Origin: DATBRC01 sp036560485
GTDB lineage: Bacteria; Pseudomonadota; Gammaproteobacteria; Burkholderiales; Burkholderiaceae_D
DNA length: 64,000 bases
Reading direction: 5' to 3'
Assembly (NCBI GenBank): GCA_036560485.1
Contig: DATBRC010000041.1
Location: 1 to 64,000, forward strand
This document shows positions 25,110-34,257 of the stretch, in pieces (the first letter of the stretch is position 1; each line of letters begins with the position of its first letter). The translations under genes were made by a program, and so were the position numbers. A model generated the notes under the pieces. That model was not told where the DNA came from and searched no databases. It saw only the letters and a program-made list of their open reading frames with translations.

Positions 25110-26099
25110 ATGGCTAAAGCCCCAATGCGTGTTGCCGTCACAGGCGCCGCCGGCCAAATCGGCTACTCACTTCTGTTCCGTATTGCTAATGGCGACATGC
25201 TCGGCAAAGATCAGCCTGTCATTTTGCAATTGCTTGAAATTCCTGACGAGAAAGCGCAAAAAGCGCTCAAAGGCGTCATGATGGAGATCGACGATTGCGC
25301 ATTTCCTCTGCTGGCCGGCATGACAGCCCACAGCGATCCGATGACCGCATTTAAAGACATTGATGTCGCATTGCTGGTTGGCGCACGTCCGCGCGGCCCA
25401 GGCATGGAGCGCAAAGATCTGCTGGAAGCCAACGCACAAATCTTTACAGTGCAAGGTAAAGCATTGGATGCAGTCGCATCGCGCAATGTCAAAGTTCTTG
25501 TTGTCGGCAATCCTGCCAACACCAATGCTTACATCGCAATGAAATCGGCGCCAAACCTGCCGGCCAAGAATTTCACCGCCATGCTGCGCTTGGATCACAA
25601 CCGCGCCTTGTCGCAAATCGCCTCCAAAACCGGCAAGCCAGTTACCTCGATTGAAAAGCTGTTCGTCTGGGGTAATCACTCTCCAACGATGTATGCCGAC
25701 TATCGCTATGCAACCATCGACGGCAAATCTGTTAAAGACATGATCAATGACCCCGTCTGGAACAAAGATGTGTTCCTGCCAACCGTTGGCAAACGTGGTG
25801 CTGCAATCATCGAAGCGCGTGGCTTGTCTTCTGCTGCTTCAGCTGCAAACGCAGCGATCGACCACGTGCATGACTGGTTGCTTGGCACAAACGGCAAATG
25901 GACCACGATGGGTATTCCATCGGATGGTTCATATGGCATCCCTGAAGGCACGATGTTCGGCTTTCCGGTCACAACCCAAAATGGCGAATACAAAATCGTT
26001 CAAGGTCTTGAGATCGATGCATTCTCAAAAGAGCGCATCAATATCACATTGAATGAATTGCTCGAAGAGCGCGAAGGTGTAAAACATCTCGTAGGCTAA
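25110..26099 (+). CDS. mdh: Malate dehydrogenase
   Basis: 329 residues from ATG 25110, with GGAGA about 8 bp before it. The NAD-binding VAVTGAAGQIGYSLLFRI opens the protein. ARPRGPGMERKDLL supplies substrate-binding arginines and WGNHSPTMYADY the catalytic His. It belongs to the LDH-like cytosolic type common in Burkholderiales. The frame is open to 25026, but the upstream part is not family-like. Confidence 0.97.
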   Translation: MAKAPMRVAVTGAAGQIGYSLLFRIANGDMLGKDQPVILQLLEIPDEKAQKALKGVMMEIDDCAFPLLAGMTAHSDPMTAFKDIDVALLVGARPRGPGMERKDLLEANAQIFTVQGKALDAVASRNVKVLVVGNPANTNAYIAMKSAPNLPAKNFTAMLRLDHNRALSQIASKTGKPVTSIEKLFVWGNHSPTMYADYRYATIDGKSVKDMINDPVWNKDVFLPTVGKRGAAIIEARGLSSAASAANAAIDHVHDWLLGTNGKWTTMGIPSDGSYGIPEGTMFGFPVTTQNGEYKIVQGLEIDAFSKERINITLNELLEEREGVKHLVG

Positions 26100-26195
26100 G
26101 ACTTATCCGGCCGGACAAGTAACGCGTTACAGCGCGCGTTACTTGTCCACTACTCGCAATAACATCGCCTCACCTGATTTAGATTTAAGCTCCAC

Positions 26196-27167
26196 ATGCA
26201 TCCCTCCGAGGTCTTATTTCAAGATAAACAGCAACCGGTTTCATTGCCGGTATGCGACCATTACGCCGGCTCCGAAAAGTTGATGCGTAAATCGATTATC
26301 CTGCAACAAGATCTTGGCCCTCAGTTTGATATCACACTCGATTGTGAAGACGGCGCCAGCGCCGGCAACGAAGAACAACACGCCCGCATGGTCGCCGACC
26401 TGCTTGCCAGTGACGACAACAAATTCGACCGCATCGGCGCTCGCGTACATGATGTGACAAGCAACGCGTTCGAACAAGACGTCAGCATTATTTGCCAAGG
26501 CGCCGCCAAACGGCTGGCATATTTGGTTGTACCAAAGATCGACGGCGTCGCTGATGTAACGAAAGCAATCAGCATCATCAATCGCCATGCTAAAAAAGCG
26601 GGGCGTGAGAATTTACCGATACATGTATTGATCGAAACACACGGCGCACTGGAAGAAGTCCATGCAATCGCCGCACTGCCTCAGATCGAATGCCTGTCAT
26701 TCGGCATCATGGATTTTGTTTCCGCACATTACGGTGCCATTCCTGGAAGCGCTATGCGCAGCCCGGGACAATTTACGCATCCGCTTGTCATGCGCGCGAA
26801 ACTCGAAATTGCAGCTGCAGCACACGCGCACGGCAAAGTCCCATCGCACAATGTCACCACCGAAATCAAAGATACCGTTGTCGTTGCGCATGATGCCACG
26901 CGCGCCTCATCGGAATTCGGCTACACCAGAATGTGGAGCATTCACCCGGACCAAATCAAACCGATTCTGAAATCGCTGATGCCGCGCAGTTCTGAAATCA
27001 ACGAAGCGTCGAGCATTTTGAGCGAAGCACAAAAAGTGGATTGGGGCCCGATTCAGCACAATGGAAAATTACATGATCGCGCCAGCTATCGCTATTATTG
27101 GACGATATTGCAGCGTGCGAAATTAAGTGGAATGCATCTTCCTGAAACTGCCAGTGCTTTGTTTTGA
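26196..27167 (+). CDS. HpcH/HpaI aldolase / CitE-like lyase family protein
   Basis: 323 residues with a TIM-barrel pattern of the citrate lyase beta-subunit/malyl-CoA lyase family. The metal-site acid is in ITLDCEDGASAGNEEQ near residue 51, and a second conserved stretch is VLIETHGALEEVHAIA...GIMDFVSAHYG. No citrate lyase alpha, gamma or accessory genes are nearby, so it is not a fermentative citrate lyase. Its position between mdh and acnA suggests a role on a TCA-linked CoA ester or hydroxy acid. The substrate cannot be told from sequence. Confidence 0.85.
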   Translation: MHPSEVLFQDKQQPVSLPVCDHYAGSEKLMRKSIILQQDLGPQFDITLDCEDGASAGNEEQHARMVADLLASDDNKFDRIGARVHDVTSNAFEQDVSIICQGAAKRLAYLVVPKIDGVADVTKAISIINRHAKKAGRENLPIHVLIETHGALEEVHAIAALPQIECLSFGIMDFVSAHYGAIPGSAMRSPGQFTHPLVMRAKLEIAAAAHAHGKVPSHNVTTEIKDTVVVAHDATRASSEFGYTRMWSIHPDQIKPILKSLMPRSSEINEASSILSEAQKVDWGPIQHNGKLHDRASYRYYWTILQRAKLSGMHLPETASALF

Positions 27168-27328
27168 CGCCATGTTTTAAGTACGGAAATGATCATTGCA
27201 TTACGAACGATTGAACAATACAAAATTGAATCGAAATTAGTGTCCGTTTTGAAGTAACAAAGAATGAAGCAATACATAAACGTTAGAAGTAATCCCATAT
27301 CAGTTGATTTGTCATCTAAGGAGAGGCC

Positions 27329-30052
27329 ATGTCCCGTAACACGTTGAACACGCTCAAGGAATTCAAGATTTCCGGTTCCAAGAAAGGCAAGTTCTATTCG
27401 CTCCCGGCTTTGGAGAAAAAACTTGGCGTCAATATTTCACGCTTGCCGGTTTCGATTCGCATCGTGCTGGAATCGGTTTTGCGTAATTGCGATGGCAAGA
27501 AAGTGACCGAAGAACATGTCAATCAATTGGCCAAATGGAGCCCGACCGCTGCACGTACCGACGAAATTCCATTCGTCGTATCGCGTGTTGTGCTGCAGGA
27601 CTTTACCGGAGTGCCTTTGCTGGCCGACCTAGCTGCGATGCGTAACGTTGCTGCCAAAATGGGGAAAAAAGCAAAGAACATCGAACCGCTCGTTCCTGTG
27701 GACCTGGTCGTTGACCACTCGGTGCAGATCGACCATTACCGCGAGAAACAAGCTCTCGACCTCAACATGAAACTCGAATTTCAGCGCAACAACGAGCGCT
27801 ATCAGTTCATGAAATGGGGTATGCAGGCATTTGATACATTCGGCGTGGTGCCACCTGGCTTTGGTATCGTTCACCAAGTTAACCTGGAATACCTGGCACG
27901 CGGCGTGCACAAGACAAAAGCAAATGGCAAAGGCGAAATCTATTACCCTGACACCCTGGTTGGTACAGATTCCCACACCACCATGATTAACGGTATCGGC
28001 GTTGTCGGCTGGGGCGTTGGCGGTATCGAAGCAGAAGCAGGCATGCTCGGCCAACCGGTTTACTTCCTGACACCTGACGTAGTCGGCGTCAACCTGACCG
28101 GTCAATTGCGTGAAGGCGTTACCGCGACCGACTTGGTGCTGACCATCACCGAAATGCTGCGTAAAGAAAAAGTCGTCGGCAAGTTTGTTGAATTCTTCGG
28201 CGAAGGCACAGAGTCCTTGTCGTTGACTGACCGTGCAACGATCGCCAACATGGCGCCTGAATATGGCGCAACCATGGGCTTCTTCCCGGTTGACGAAGCC
28301 ACCATCGATTACTTCAAAGGCACCGGCCGCAGCAAAGCGGAAATCGATGCATTCGAAGGCTATTTCAAGGCACAAGGTCTGTTCGGCATTCCAAAAGCCG
28401 GCGATATCGATTACACCAACGTGGTCGGCCTCGATCTACGCACCGTTGCGCCATCTCTGGCCGGTCCAAAGCGTCCGCAAGATCGTATCGAAATTGGTCA
28501 TGTCAAATCGACCTTTGCCGATTTGATCGCCAAACCGACATCGGAAAATGGTTTCAACAAGAAAGCGGAAGATCTCGACGCTGTCTATGAAACCTCAGAC
28601 GGTATCAAAGTCAAAAATGGTGACGTGCTGATCGCAGCAATTACTTCCTGCACCAACACCTCCAACCCAAGCGTACTTTTGGCAGCTGGTTTGCTGGCGA
28701 AGAAAGCAGTTGAAGCAGGCTTGACGGTATCGCCACACATCAAAACATCGCTCGCTCCCGGATCGCGCGTTGTGACCAAATATCTGGAAGCAGCCGGCCT
28801 GTTGCCATACCTGGAAAAGCTCGGCTTTGGCGTCACCGCATACGGTTGCACAACCTGTATCGGCAATGCTGGTGATTTGACCGCACCGATGAACGAAGCC
28901 ATCGTCAAAAACGATATCGTCGCATCGGCTGTGTTGTCCGGTAACCGCAACTTTGAAGCACGGATCCATCCGAACATCCGTTCCAACTTCCTTGCCTCCC
29001 CTCCTCTGGTCGTTGCGTACGCAATCGCCGGTAACGTGACGACAGATCTGATGACAGAGCCAGTCGGCCGTGTCAAAGGCAAGGATATTTTCCTGGGCGA
29101 TATCTGGCCGACGTCGAAAGAAATCGGCAAGCTGATGAAGTTCGCAATGAATTCCAAAACGTTCAAAGAGAATTACGCTGACGTCAAAGGCGCACCTGGC
29201 AAGCTGTGGGAAAACATCAAAGGCGTGGCGAAAGGCGAAGTCTACGACTGGCCAAAATCGACCTACATTGCAGAACCACCGTTCTTCGCTGACTTTGGCA
29301 TGCAACCAAAAGCTGCTGCGACTGGCATCCAAGGCGCACGTGCATTGGGCGTGTTTGGCGATTCGATCACGACCGACCACATCTCGCCGGCAGGTTCGAT
29401 CAAGGAATCTAGCCCAGCGGGTAAATGGTTGCAGGCAAACGGCGTGCAAAAAGCCGACTTCAACTCATACGGCTCACGTCGCGGCAATCACGAGATCATG
29501 ATGCGCGGCACGTTCGCCAACGTGCGTATCAAGAACTTGATGATTCCGGTCAAGCCGGACGGTTCGCGTGTTGAAGGCGGCATCACGATCCATCAACCAA
29601 GCGGCGAAGAAATGTCGATCTACGATGCAGCCATGAAGTATGTCGACGACGGCGTGCCAACCATGGTGTTCGGTGGTGAAGAGTACGGTACTGGCTCCTC
29701 CCGCGACTGGGCTGCCAAAGGTACGCAATTGCTGGGCGTGAAAGCAGTCATCGCACGCTCGTTCGAACGTATCCATCGTTCCAACCTGGTCGGCATGGGC
29801 GTATTGCCATTGCAATTCCTCGGCAGCGACAGCGTGCAATCGTTGAATATTACCGGCGAAGAGTCATTCGACCTGAAAGGTATTGAGAGCGATATCAAAC
29901 CACAACAAGTCGTGACTTTGGTGATCAATCGCAAGAACGGTCAGAAACAAGAAGTCAAAGTCCTGTTGCGTATCGATACGCCGATCGAAGTGGATTACTA
30001 CAAACATGGCGGCATTCTGCCATTCGTGTTGCGTCAGTTGCTCGCAGCGTGA
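27329..30052 (+). CDS. acnA: Aconitate hydratase A
   Basis: 907-residue monomeric aconitase interconverting citrate and isocitrate. The [4Fe-4S] cysteines are in ITSCTNTSNPSV and YGCTTCIGNAGDL. The C-terminal swivel domain has GDSITTDHISPAGSI and EEYGTGSSRDWAAKGT. AAGGAG precedes the ATG by 7 bp. A strong terminator follows. Confidence 0.97.
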   Translation: MSRNTLNTLKEFKISGSKKGKFYSLPALEKKLGVNISRLPVSIRIVLESVLRNCDGKKVTEEHVNQLAKWSPTAARTDEIPFVVSRVVLQDFTGVPLLADLAAMRNVAAKMGKKAKNIEPLVPVDLVVDHSVQIDHYREKQALDLNMKLEFQRNNERYQFMKWGMQAFDTFGVVPPGFGIVHQVNLEYLARGVHKTKANGKGEIYYPDTLVGTDSHTTMINGIGVVGWGVGGIEAEAGMLGQPVYFLTPDVVGVNLTGQLREGVTATDLVLTITEMLRKEKVVGKFVEFFGEGTESLSLTDRATIANMAPEYGATMGFFPVDEATIDYFKGTGRSKAEIDAFEGYFKAQGLFGIPKAGDIDYTNVVGLDLRTVAPSLAGPKRPQDRIEIGHVKSTFADLIAKPTSENGFNKKAEDLDAVYETSDGIKVKNGDVLIAAITSCTNTSNPSVLLAAGLLAKKAVEAGLTVSPHIKTSLAPGSRVVTKYLEAAGLLPYLEKLGFGVTAYGCTTCIGNAGDLTAPMNEAIVKNDIVASAVLSGNRNFEARIHPNIRSNFLASPPLVVAYAIAGNVTTDLMTEPVGRVKGKDIFLGDIWPTSKEIGKLMKFAMNSKTFKENYADVKGAPGKLWENIKGVAKGEVYDWPKSTYIAEPPFFADFGMQPKAAATGIQGARALGVFGDSITTDHISPAGSIKESSPAGKWLQANGVQKADFNSYGSRRGNHEIMMRGTFANVRIKNLMIPVKPDGSRVEGGITIHQPSGEEMSIYDAAMKYVDDGVPTMVFGGEEYGTGSSRDWAAKGTQLLGVKAVIARSFERIHRSNLVGMGVLPLQFLGSDSVQSLNITGEESFDLKGIESDIKPQQVVTLVINRKNGQKQEVKVLLRIDTPIEVDYYKHGGILPFVLRQLLAA

Positions 30053-30095
30053 TCTTGTGGCAAGCCGCATCACTGAACAAGTGATGTGCTGATCG

Positions 30096-30129
30096 AACAA
30101 ACGCCGGATTCGTTCGGCGTTTGTTTTTT
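30096..30129 (+). terminator. Rho-independent terminator after acnA
   Basis: Perfect 10-bp stem AACAAACGCC / GGCGTTTGTT with a 10-nt loop, followed by Ts, 44 bp past the acnA stop. Confidence 0.9.
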
Positions 30130-30220
30130 GCGCTGCGTCACAACAACTCGTATGTATTCACATGCAACATCGTCGAATCCACTACAATACAAGCCCATCG
30201 CGTTAATCCAGTTTACCAAC

Positions 30221-31474
30221 ATGCGTCGATCAGCCAAAAGAGCATCATCAAAGTTATCTGCCGATAGCCAGCGACTTGTCACGTTTGCACAAGCAATTGC
30301 ACAGGCTTCAAGCCGGCTTGAAGAACGGGGATGGGAACGTGCTCTGGATACATTGCTGCAAAAGCTGTTGAAGCATGAACATCAAGACACGATTGACGCT
30401 GCGCTCGATCACCTCTTCAAGATGGAATCGATGTCATACGATGCATTGATGGAGTCCATCGAAGCAGCCAGTGAATCTTGCGTCATCGAGCACAACGGCA
30501 TGCAATATGATGCATTGCTGGTTGCCGCGCCCATCCTGGCATGGACCCGCTTCTCTATTGCGTCCGGTCCCATTGCGCCAGATATGCTGATGACGCTTTC
30601 TGCGCACTTCAATGCGCATATGCTGGCACCCGATGCGCGACTCGCGATGGCGCCAACCTTATATGCAATCGATCAACTACCACGCACTTATGCAGAAACA
30701 TATGCCTTGACACAGCACTTGGGGCAAGCGGCACTTGTGGGTAACATGCCGCGCCCTATTGCCAATGCGCCTGAAACTGCACCGTTCCTCGCTGACACCC
30801 GCTATTTGTTAGCTGCCATTGTTGTACCGGCTGGTGCGCCTCTTTTCCGCTGGCAAGCATCGGTTAATCTAACCGATCGTACCAACGCACTGGCGCAATG
30901 GCGTGCGCAAGCGAAACCAAACATTGCGCGGATTCTTCCCGGATGTGGCATAGAACTGATTCTGCCGGAGGCTTACTATATTGCGTGCCGTGAAGCGGAC
31001 AAACAAATCCGCCCGGTCTCAATACGAGCAGGCGTAAACTTTCTGACTCACACACTCAATGTCGAGCCGGATCAGCTGCAAGCGGTAGTGGGTAAATTTG
31101 GTGATATAAATGGTGGCGAACAAATTGACGAGTATCGAATCAGCTTCCTGGTTGATCAGAAGCCTGACGTCTTGTATGGGATTGTCTGGCCGTTATACGG
31201 CGCAGAAGATGCTGATCAAGAGTTGACGTCAGCGACAGAAAATTCAATACCGACATCCGGCATCTTGAACGAAACAACAAGTAAAGCACCGCTGGAAGAA
31301 ATTACCAGTATCCTGCATGAAGTCGGCCTGATCCATATCAAGCATCTTGGCGAACGATTTCCAATGGAGTTTTGTGAGGATTGTGGTGCACCATTATTTT
31401 CAGATGCAGAGTCAGAACTTACGCACGCAGAAATGCCGGAAGACGTGCCGCAAAGCGCGGGGCATTTTCACTAA
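30221..31474 (+). CDS. DUF2863-type conserved hypothetical protein
   Basis: 417 residues from ATG 30221; the frame is open from 30086 but runs across the acnA terminator, so the later start is preferred. The basic N-terminus MRRSAKRASSKLSADSQRLV and overall pattern resemble the betaproteobacterial DUF2863 family, from memory. The C-terminal region has a CEDCGAPLF motif, a possible metal-binding Cys pair. No signal peptide or membrane segment. Function unknown. Confidence 0.8.
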   Translation: MRRSAKRASSKLSADSQRLVTFAQAIAQASSRLEERGWERALDTLLQKLLKHEHQDTIDAALDHLFKMESMSYDALMESIEAASESCVIEHNGMQYDALLVAAPILAWTRFSIASGPIAPDMLMTLSAHFNAHMLAPDARLAMAPTLYAIDQLPRTYAETYALTQHLGQAALVGNMPRPIANAPETAPFLADTRYLLAAIVVPAGAPLFRWQASVNLTDRTNALAQWRAQAKPNIARILPGCGIELILPEAYYIACREADKQIRPVSIRAGVNFLTHTLNVEPDQLQAVVGKFGDINGGEQIDEYRISFLVDQKPDVLYGIVWPLYGAEDADQELTSATENSIPTSGILNETTSKAPLEEITSILHEVGLIHIKHLGERFPMEFCEDCGAPLFSDAESELTHAEMPEDVPQSAGHFH

Positions 31475-31546
31475 TATTGGATAATTGATTCTGAATCTCT
31501 GAATCGCTGGCGGTTGTAATACTTATGTAGCCATAACGTATCAGAT

Positions 31547-32383
31547 CTAGGTCATAAGCGACGCAACCAATGCCTTGATTTCATCTGCGGATTCAAGCAG
31601 GATACTTTGCAGCGTCTCTTCCCCGACTTCAAAGTCAATGATGGTAGTGGCCGGCTGATGAGTCGCACCTTCTTTTTTATGCAAAGGCGAAGCGACAGGC
31701 GCAAGGTCATTCGCTAACATCAGCGTATCACCCAGCGTTACTGGTGGTCTGTTGTGCTCTCCAAACCAAAGTGATTCAACTGCTGCAATGACCGCCTCCG
31801 GCATCGACAGTTTGGTCAGTACACGACGACCGATTGCCTTCTCTCCAAATTCCAGCCAGCCTTCAGACTGCACGTCCAGCACACCCGGAAAATCATGTGC
31901 TCTCGAAAGCAGGTAAAACCCACCGATCTCATGGATAATACCGGCAAACATGGCCGTTTCAGGATCGACATTCGTCACACGGCGTGCGATGACATGGGCC
32001 AGTGCTGCCACATGCGCGGTGTGTTCCCATAACTGCGCTGCCTTGGAGCGGATGGCAGGATCGGTAATTTTGCTGGCGAACTGACGCACAATTTCAGCAG
32101 CGACCAATGACTGCAAGGTTCGCAAACCCAAACGCATGACCGCTGCGCTTAACTTGGTGATTTCTCCACCCGAACGATTATAAGTAGCGGAATTTGCCAT
32201 TGCCAAGGCGCGTGCTGCGATCAACGGCTCCGTCATTAACAATTGGCCAGCCGATGCCAGATTGCAGTCGGGATTGTCAAGCATGCGCTTGATTTTGAGT
32301 GATGCATTTACATTAGTGGGGAAGGTTAATTCACCCTGCCCAGCTTGTAAGGCGATGGTTCTGAATGCTTCGAGTTTATCCAT
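31547..32383 (-). CDS. HDOD domain signalling protein
   Basis: 278 residues. An HDOD domain spans about 20-215, with ALAMANSATYNRSGGEITKLSAAVMRLGLRTLQSLV and AALAHVIARRV...MFAGIIHEIGGFYLL. HDOD is the non-catalytic HD-like module found in bacterial signalling proteins. No GGDEF, EAL or receiver domain is attached. It is convergent with the DUF2863 gene. Confidence 0.87.
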   Translation of the reverse strand: MDKLEAFRTIALQAGQGELTFPTNVNASLKIKRMLDNPDCNLASAGQLLMTEPLIAARALAMANSATYNRSGGEITKLSAAVMRLGLRTLQSLVAAEIVRQFASKITDPAIRSKAAQLWEHTAHVAALAHVIARRVTNVDPETAMFAGIIHEIGGFYLLSRAHDFPGVLDVQSEGWLEFGEKAIGRRVLTKLSMPEAVIAAVESLWFGEHNRPPVTLGDTLMLANDLAPVASPLHKKEGATHQPATTIIDFEVGEETLQSILLESADEIKALVASLMT

Positions 32384-32448
32384 GACGGGTTATGCTTTGA
32401 TCTAAATTTCAGCTCTAAAAGAGCGTGACAGGATAAAGTAAAACCATC

Positions 32449-32913
32449 CTACCATTTCGCAAACGGGTGGCGCAACAAGTTCGCATTGGCATAACGGCTA
32501 TCGTGTGTAACCTCATCTCCCACCCAATTTGGTTTTACGAATACCTGATCTTCTGTCAATAATTCAATTTCCGCAACTACCAAGCCCAGATTTTCACCAA
32601 AAAATTCGTCAACTTCCCACAACATTCCCTCATATGAAATGCGATGGCGGATCTTTTCAATAATCGGCTTTTCACACAAATCATCGAGAAACCGTCGTGC
32701 ATCCTCGATTGGAATTGGATATTCCCATTCGCCTCGCGTCGCTCCAATGGTACGTCCCTTAATCGTCAACATGGCCGTTGTATCCTGGATACGAATCCGA
32801 ACTATTCTCTCTGGATGCGACGACAAGTACCCCTGACGGATTGATACTCGGTCACCCAAAGTTTTCCAGTCCACCCCTCGCACCAAAAATTTTCGTTCGA
32901 TTTCCACACTCAT
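32449..32913 (-). CDS. CYTH domain protein (triphosphate tunnel metalloenzyme family)
   Basis: 154 residues. The N-terminal EIERKFLV (ExExK signature, residues 4-8) and later conserved charged pairs on beta strands (VRIRIQ, TIKG, EIEKIRHRI, AEIEL) define a short CYTH protein. Relatives hydrolyse inorganic tripolyphosphate or act as class IV adenylate cyclases; the short length favours tripolyphosphatase. The start overlaps the upstream carboxypeptidase stop by 4 bp. Confidence 0.88.
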   Translation of the reverse strand: MSVEIERKFLVRGVDWKTLGDRVSIRQGYLSSHPERIVRIRIQDTTAMLTIKGRTIGATRGEWEYPIPIEDARRFLDDLCEKPIIEKIRHRISYEGMLWEVDEFFGENLGLVVAEIELLTEDQVFVKPNWVGDEVTHDSRYANANLLRHPFAKW

Positions 32914-34043
32914 CTGTTTGTACTTTCCAAGGTTGCCAATATCGGCTCCAGGATTTCCCGGCCCAAGCTGGCGCTACGTGCACCATTCCATCCCACCTGC
33001 GCATTCGGCAAATTGGCATTGTCCTTGAATGGCATTTCCAGTGTCAGCGAAACGCATTTAAACGTGTGTCCAATATATTTGGATGCGAGCTTCAAAACGC
33101 TTTCCTGATATTTGCCGGCAGCATAACCATGTTCGGTTTGGAAATCTGCACTGGCTTGTTTGAAGCGTTCAATAAAAATCTGCTGTTCTGCCGCTTGTTG
33201 CGCACTAAAATCTTCCAGCATTTCGCAACCAGCGACAAACACATATGGCAAAGCTTCGTCGCCATGAATATCGAGAAATAAATCGCAACCCACTTCATGG
33301 ATTTTATTTTTCACCAGGAAGACTTCAGGGCTGGTTTCAAGCGAAGGACTCATCCATTCGCGATTCAGATTTGTCCCTGCGGCATTGGTGCGCAGATTGC
33401 CTCTTGCCGAGCCATCGAGATTCATGTTCGGCACAACATAAAATATCGCGTGCCTCAATAACTGTTGTGCAATCGGATTTGCAGCATCAAGCAGCGCTTC
33501 AATCATTCCTTCTGCAAACCATTCCGCCATTGTTTCACCTGGATGCTGACGTGCGATGACCCAGATTTTTTTAGTTGCATCTGGATTGCCGATCATCACA
33601 ACATTCATGTCGCGCCCATCGAGTGTGTTGCCTAGATTACGTACACGTACCAGCGAAGAATTTTCAGCACGACCCAGCAACTGCAAATGCCGCTCTGATG
33701 AGTACGGTTCGAAATAGGCAAAATAAATACTATCTCGCTCAGGCGCATACTTCACGGTCAAAATTTGCCCATCATATGTTGTCGGTACACGAAACCAATT
33801 TTCGCGGTCATAGCTGGCAACCGCTTGATAAGCATTCCATCCATCAGGAAAAGCAGCTTGCGCTGCATTCAGAAAACGGATTGTGCATAACTCACCACGC
33901 GCGCCTTGCAATCGAAAATAAAACCACTGCAAGAAATCCGAATTGGAATCTTTACGAATATTCAAATCGATATGTTGCGGGCTTTCTTCGCATATAACTT
34001 CAATAGAACCGGCATCGAACTGTTGACTGATCTTTATTGGCAT
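32910..34043 (-). CDS. M14-family zinc carboxypeptidase
   Basis: 377 residues. An N-terminal beta-rich cytosolic carboxypeptidase-type domain covers about 1-120, followed by the M14 catalytic domain. Zinc ligands are H167 and E170 (RQHPGETMAEWF) and H260 (FLDIHGDEALPY); NLNREW supplies substrate-binding residues. No signal peptide, so cytoplasmic. It resembles bacterial relatives of the cytosolic carboxypeptidase (Nna1-like) branch. It forms a two-gene unit with the CYTH gene. Confidence 0.88.
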   Translation of the reverse strand: MPIKISQQFDAGSIEVICEESPQHIDLNIRKDSNSDFLQWFYFRLQGARGELCTIRFLNAAQAAFPDGWNAYQAVASYDRENWFRVPTTYDGQILTVKYAPERDSIYFAYFEPYSSERHLQLLGRAENSSLVRVRNLGNTLDGRDMNVVMIGNPDATKKIWVIARQHPGETMAEWFAEGMIEALLDAANPIAQQLLRHAIFYVVPNMNLDGSARGNLRTNAAGTNLNREWMSPSLETSPEVFLVKNKIHEVGCDLFLDIHGDEALPYVFVAGCEMLEDFSAQQAAEQQIFIERFKQASADFQTEHGYAAGKYQESVLKLASKYIGHTFKCVSLTLEMPFKDNANLPNAQVGWNGARSASLGREILEPILATLESTNR

Positions 34044-34115
34044 AAATTTATAAATTCATATCCCGCTAATCATATTTCCAAACCGCCCCTCATGCCAAAT
34101 ACGATGCCACTCTGC

Positions 34116-34121
34116 TATAAT
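34116..34121 (+). promoter_or_regulatory. -10 box of the tRNA-Pro promoter
   Basis: A consensus TATAAT lies 11 bp before the mature tRNA 5' end, with a poor -35 match (TGCCAA, 34093-34098) at 17-bp spacing. Confidence 0.6.
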
Positions 34122-34132
34122 TTGCAGCTTGT

Positions 34133-34209
34133 CGGGGCGTAGCGCAGCCTGGTAGCGTACTTGCATGGGGTGCAAGGGGTCGGAAGTTCGAATCTTCTCG
34201 CCCCGACCA
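34133..34209 (+). tRNA. tRNA-Pro (anticodon GGG)
   Basis: Complete cloverleaf. Acceptor stem CGGGGCG/CGCCCCG, D arm with GCGC...AGCCTGGTAGC, anticodon stem CTTGC/GCAAG with loop ATGGGGT (anticodon GGG), T arm with GTTCGAAT, discriminator A and an encoded CCA end (34207-34209). Confidence 0.97.
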
Positions 34210-34219
34210 GAAGAATCAG

Positions 34220-34257
34220 AGCCGGTAGTGAAAATTTCACTGCCGGCTTTTCTTTTT
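34220..34257 (+). terminator. Rho-independent terminator after tRNA-Pro
   Basis: A 14-bp stem (34220-34233 with 34235-34248, one G-U pair; closing bases form the loop) followed by TTTTCTTTTT, 10 bp after the tRNA. Confidence 0.88.

Noticed and set aside
27629..28375. Long minus-strand frames inside acnA
   Set aside because: Antisense shadows created by codon usage; no recognisable domains.
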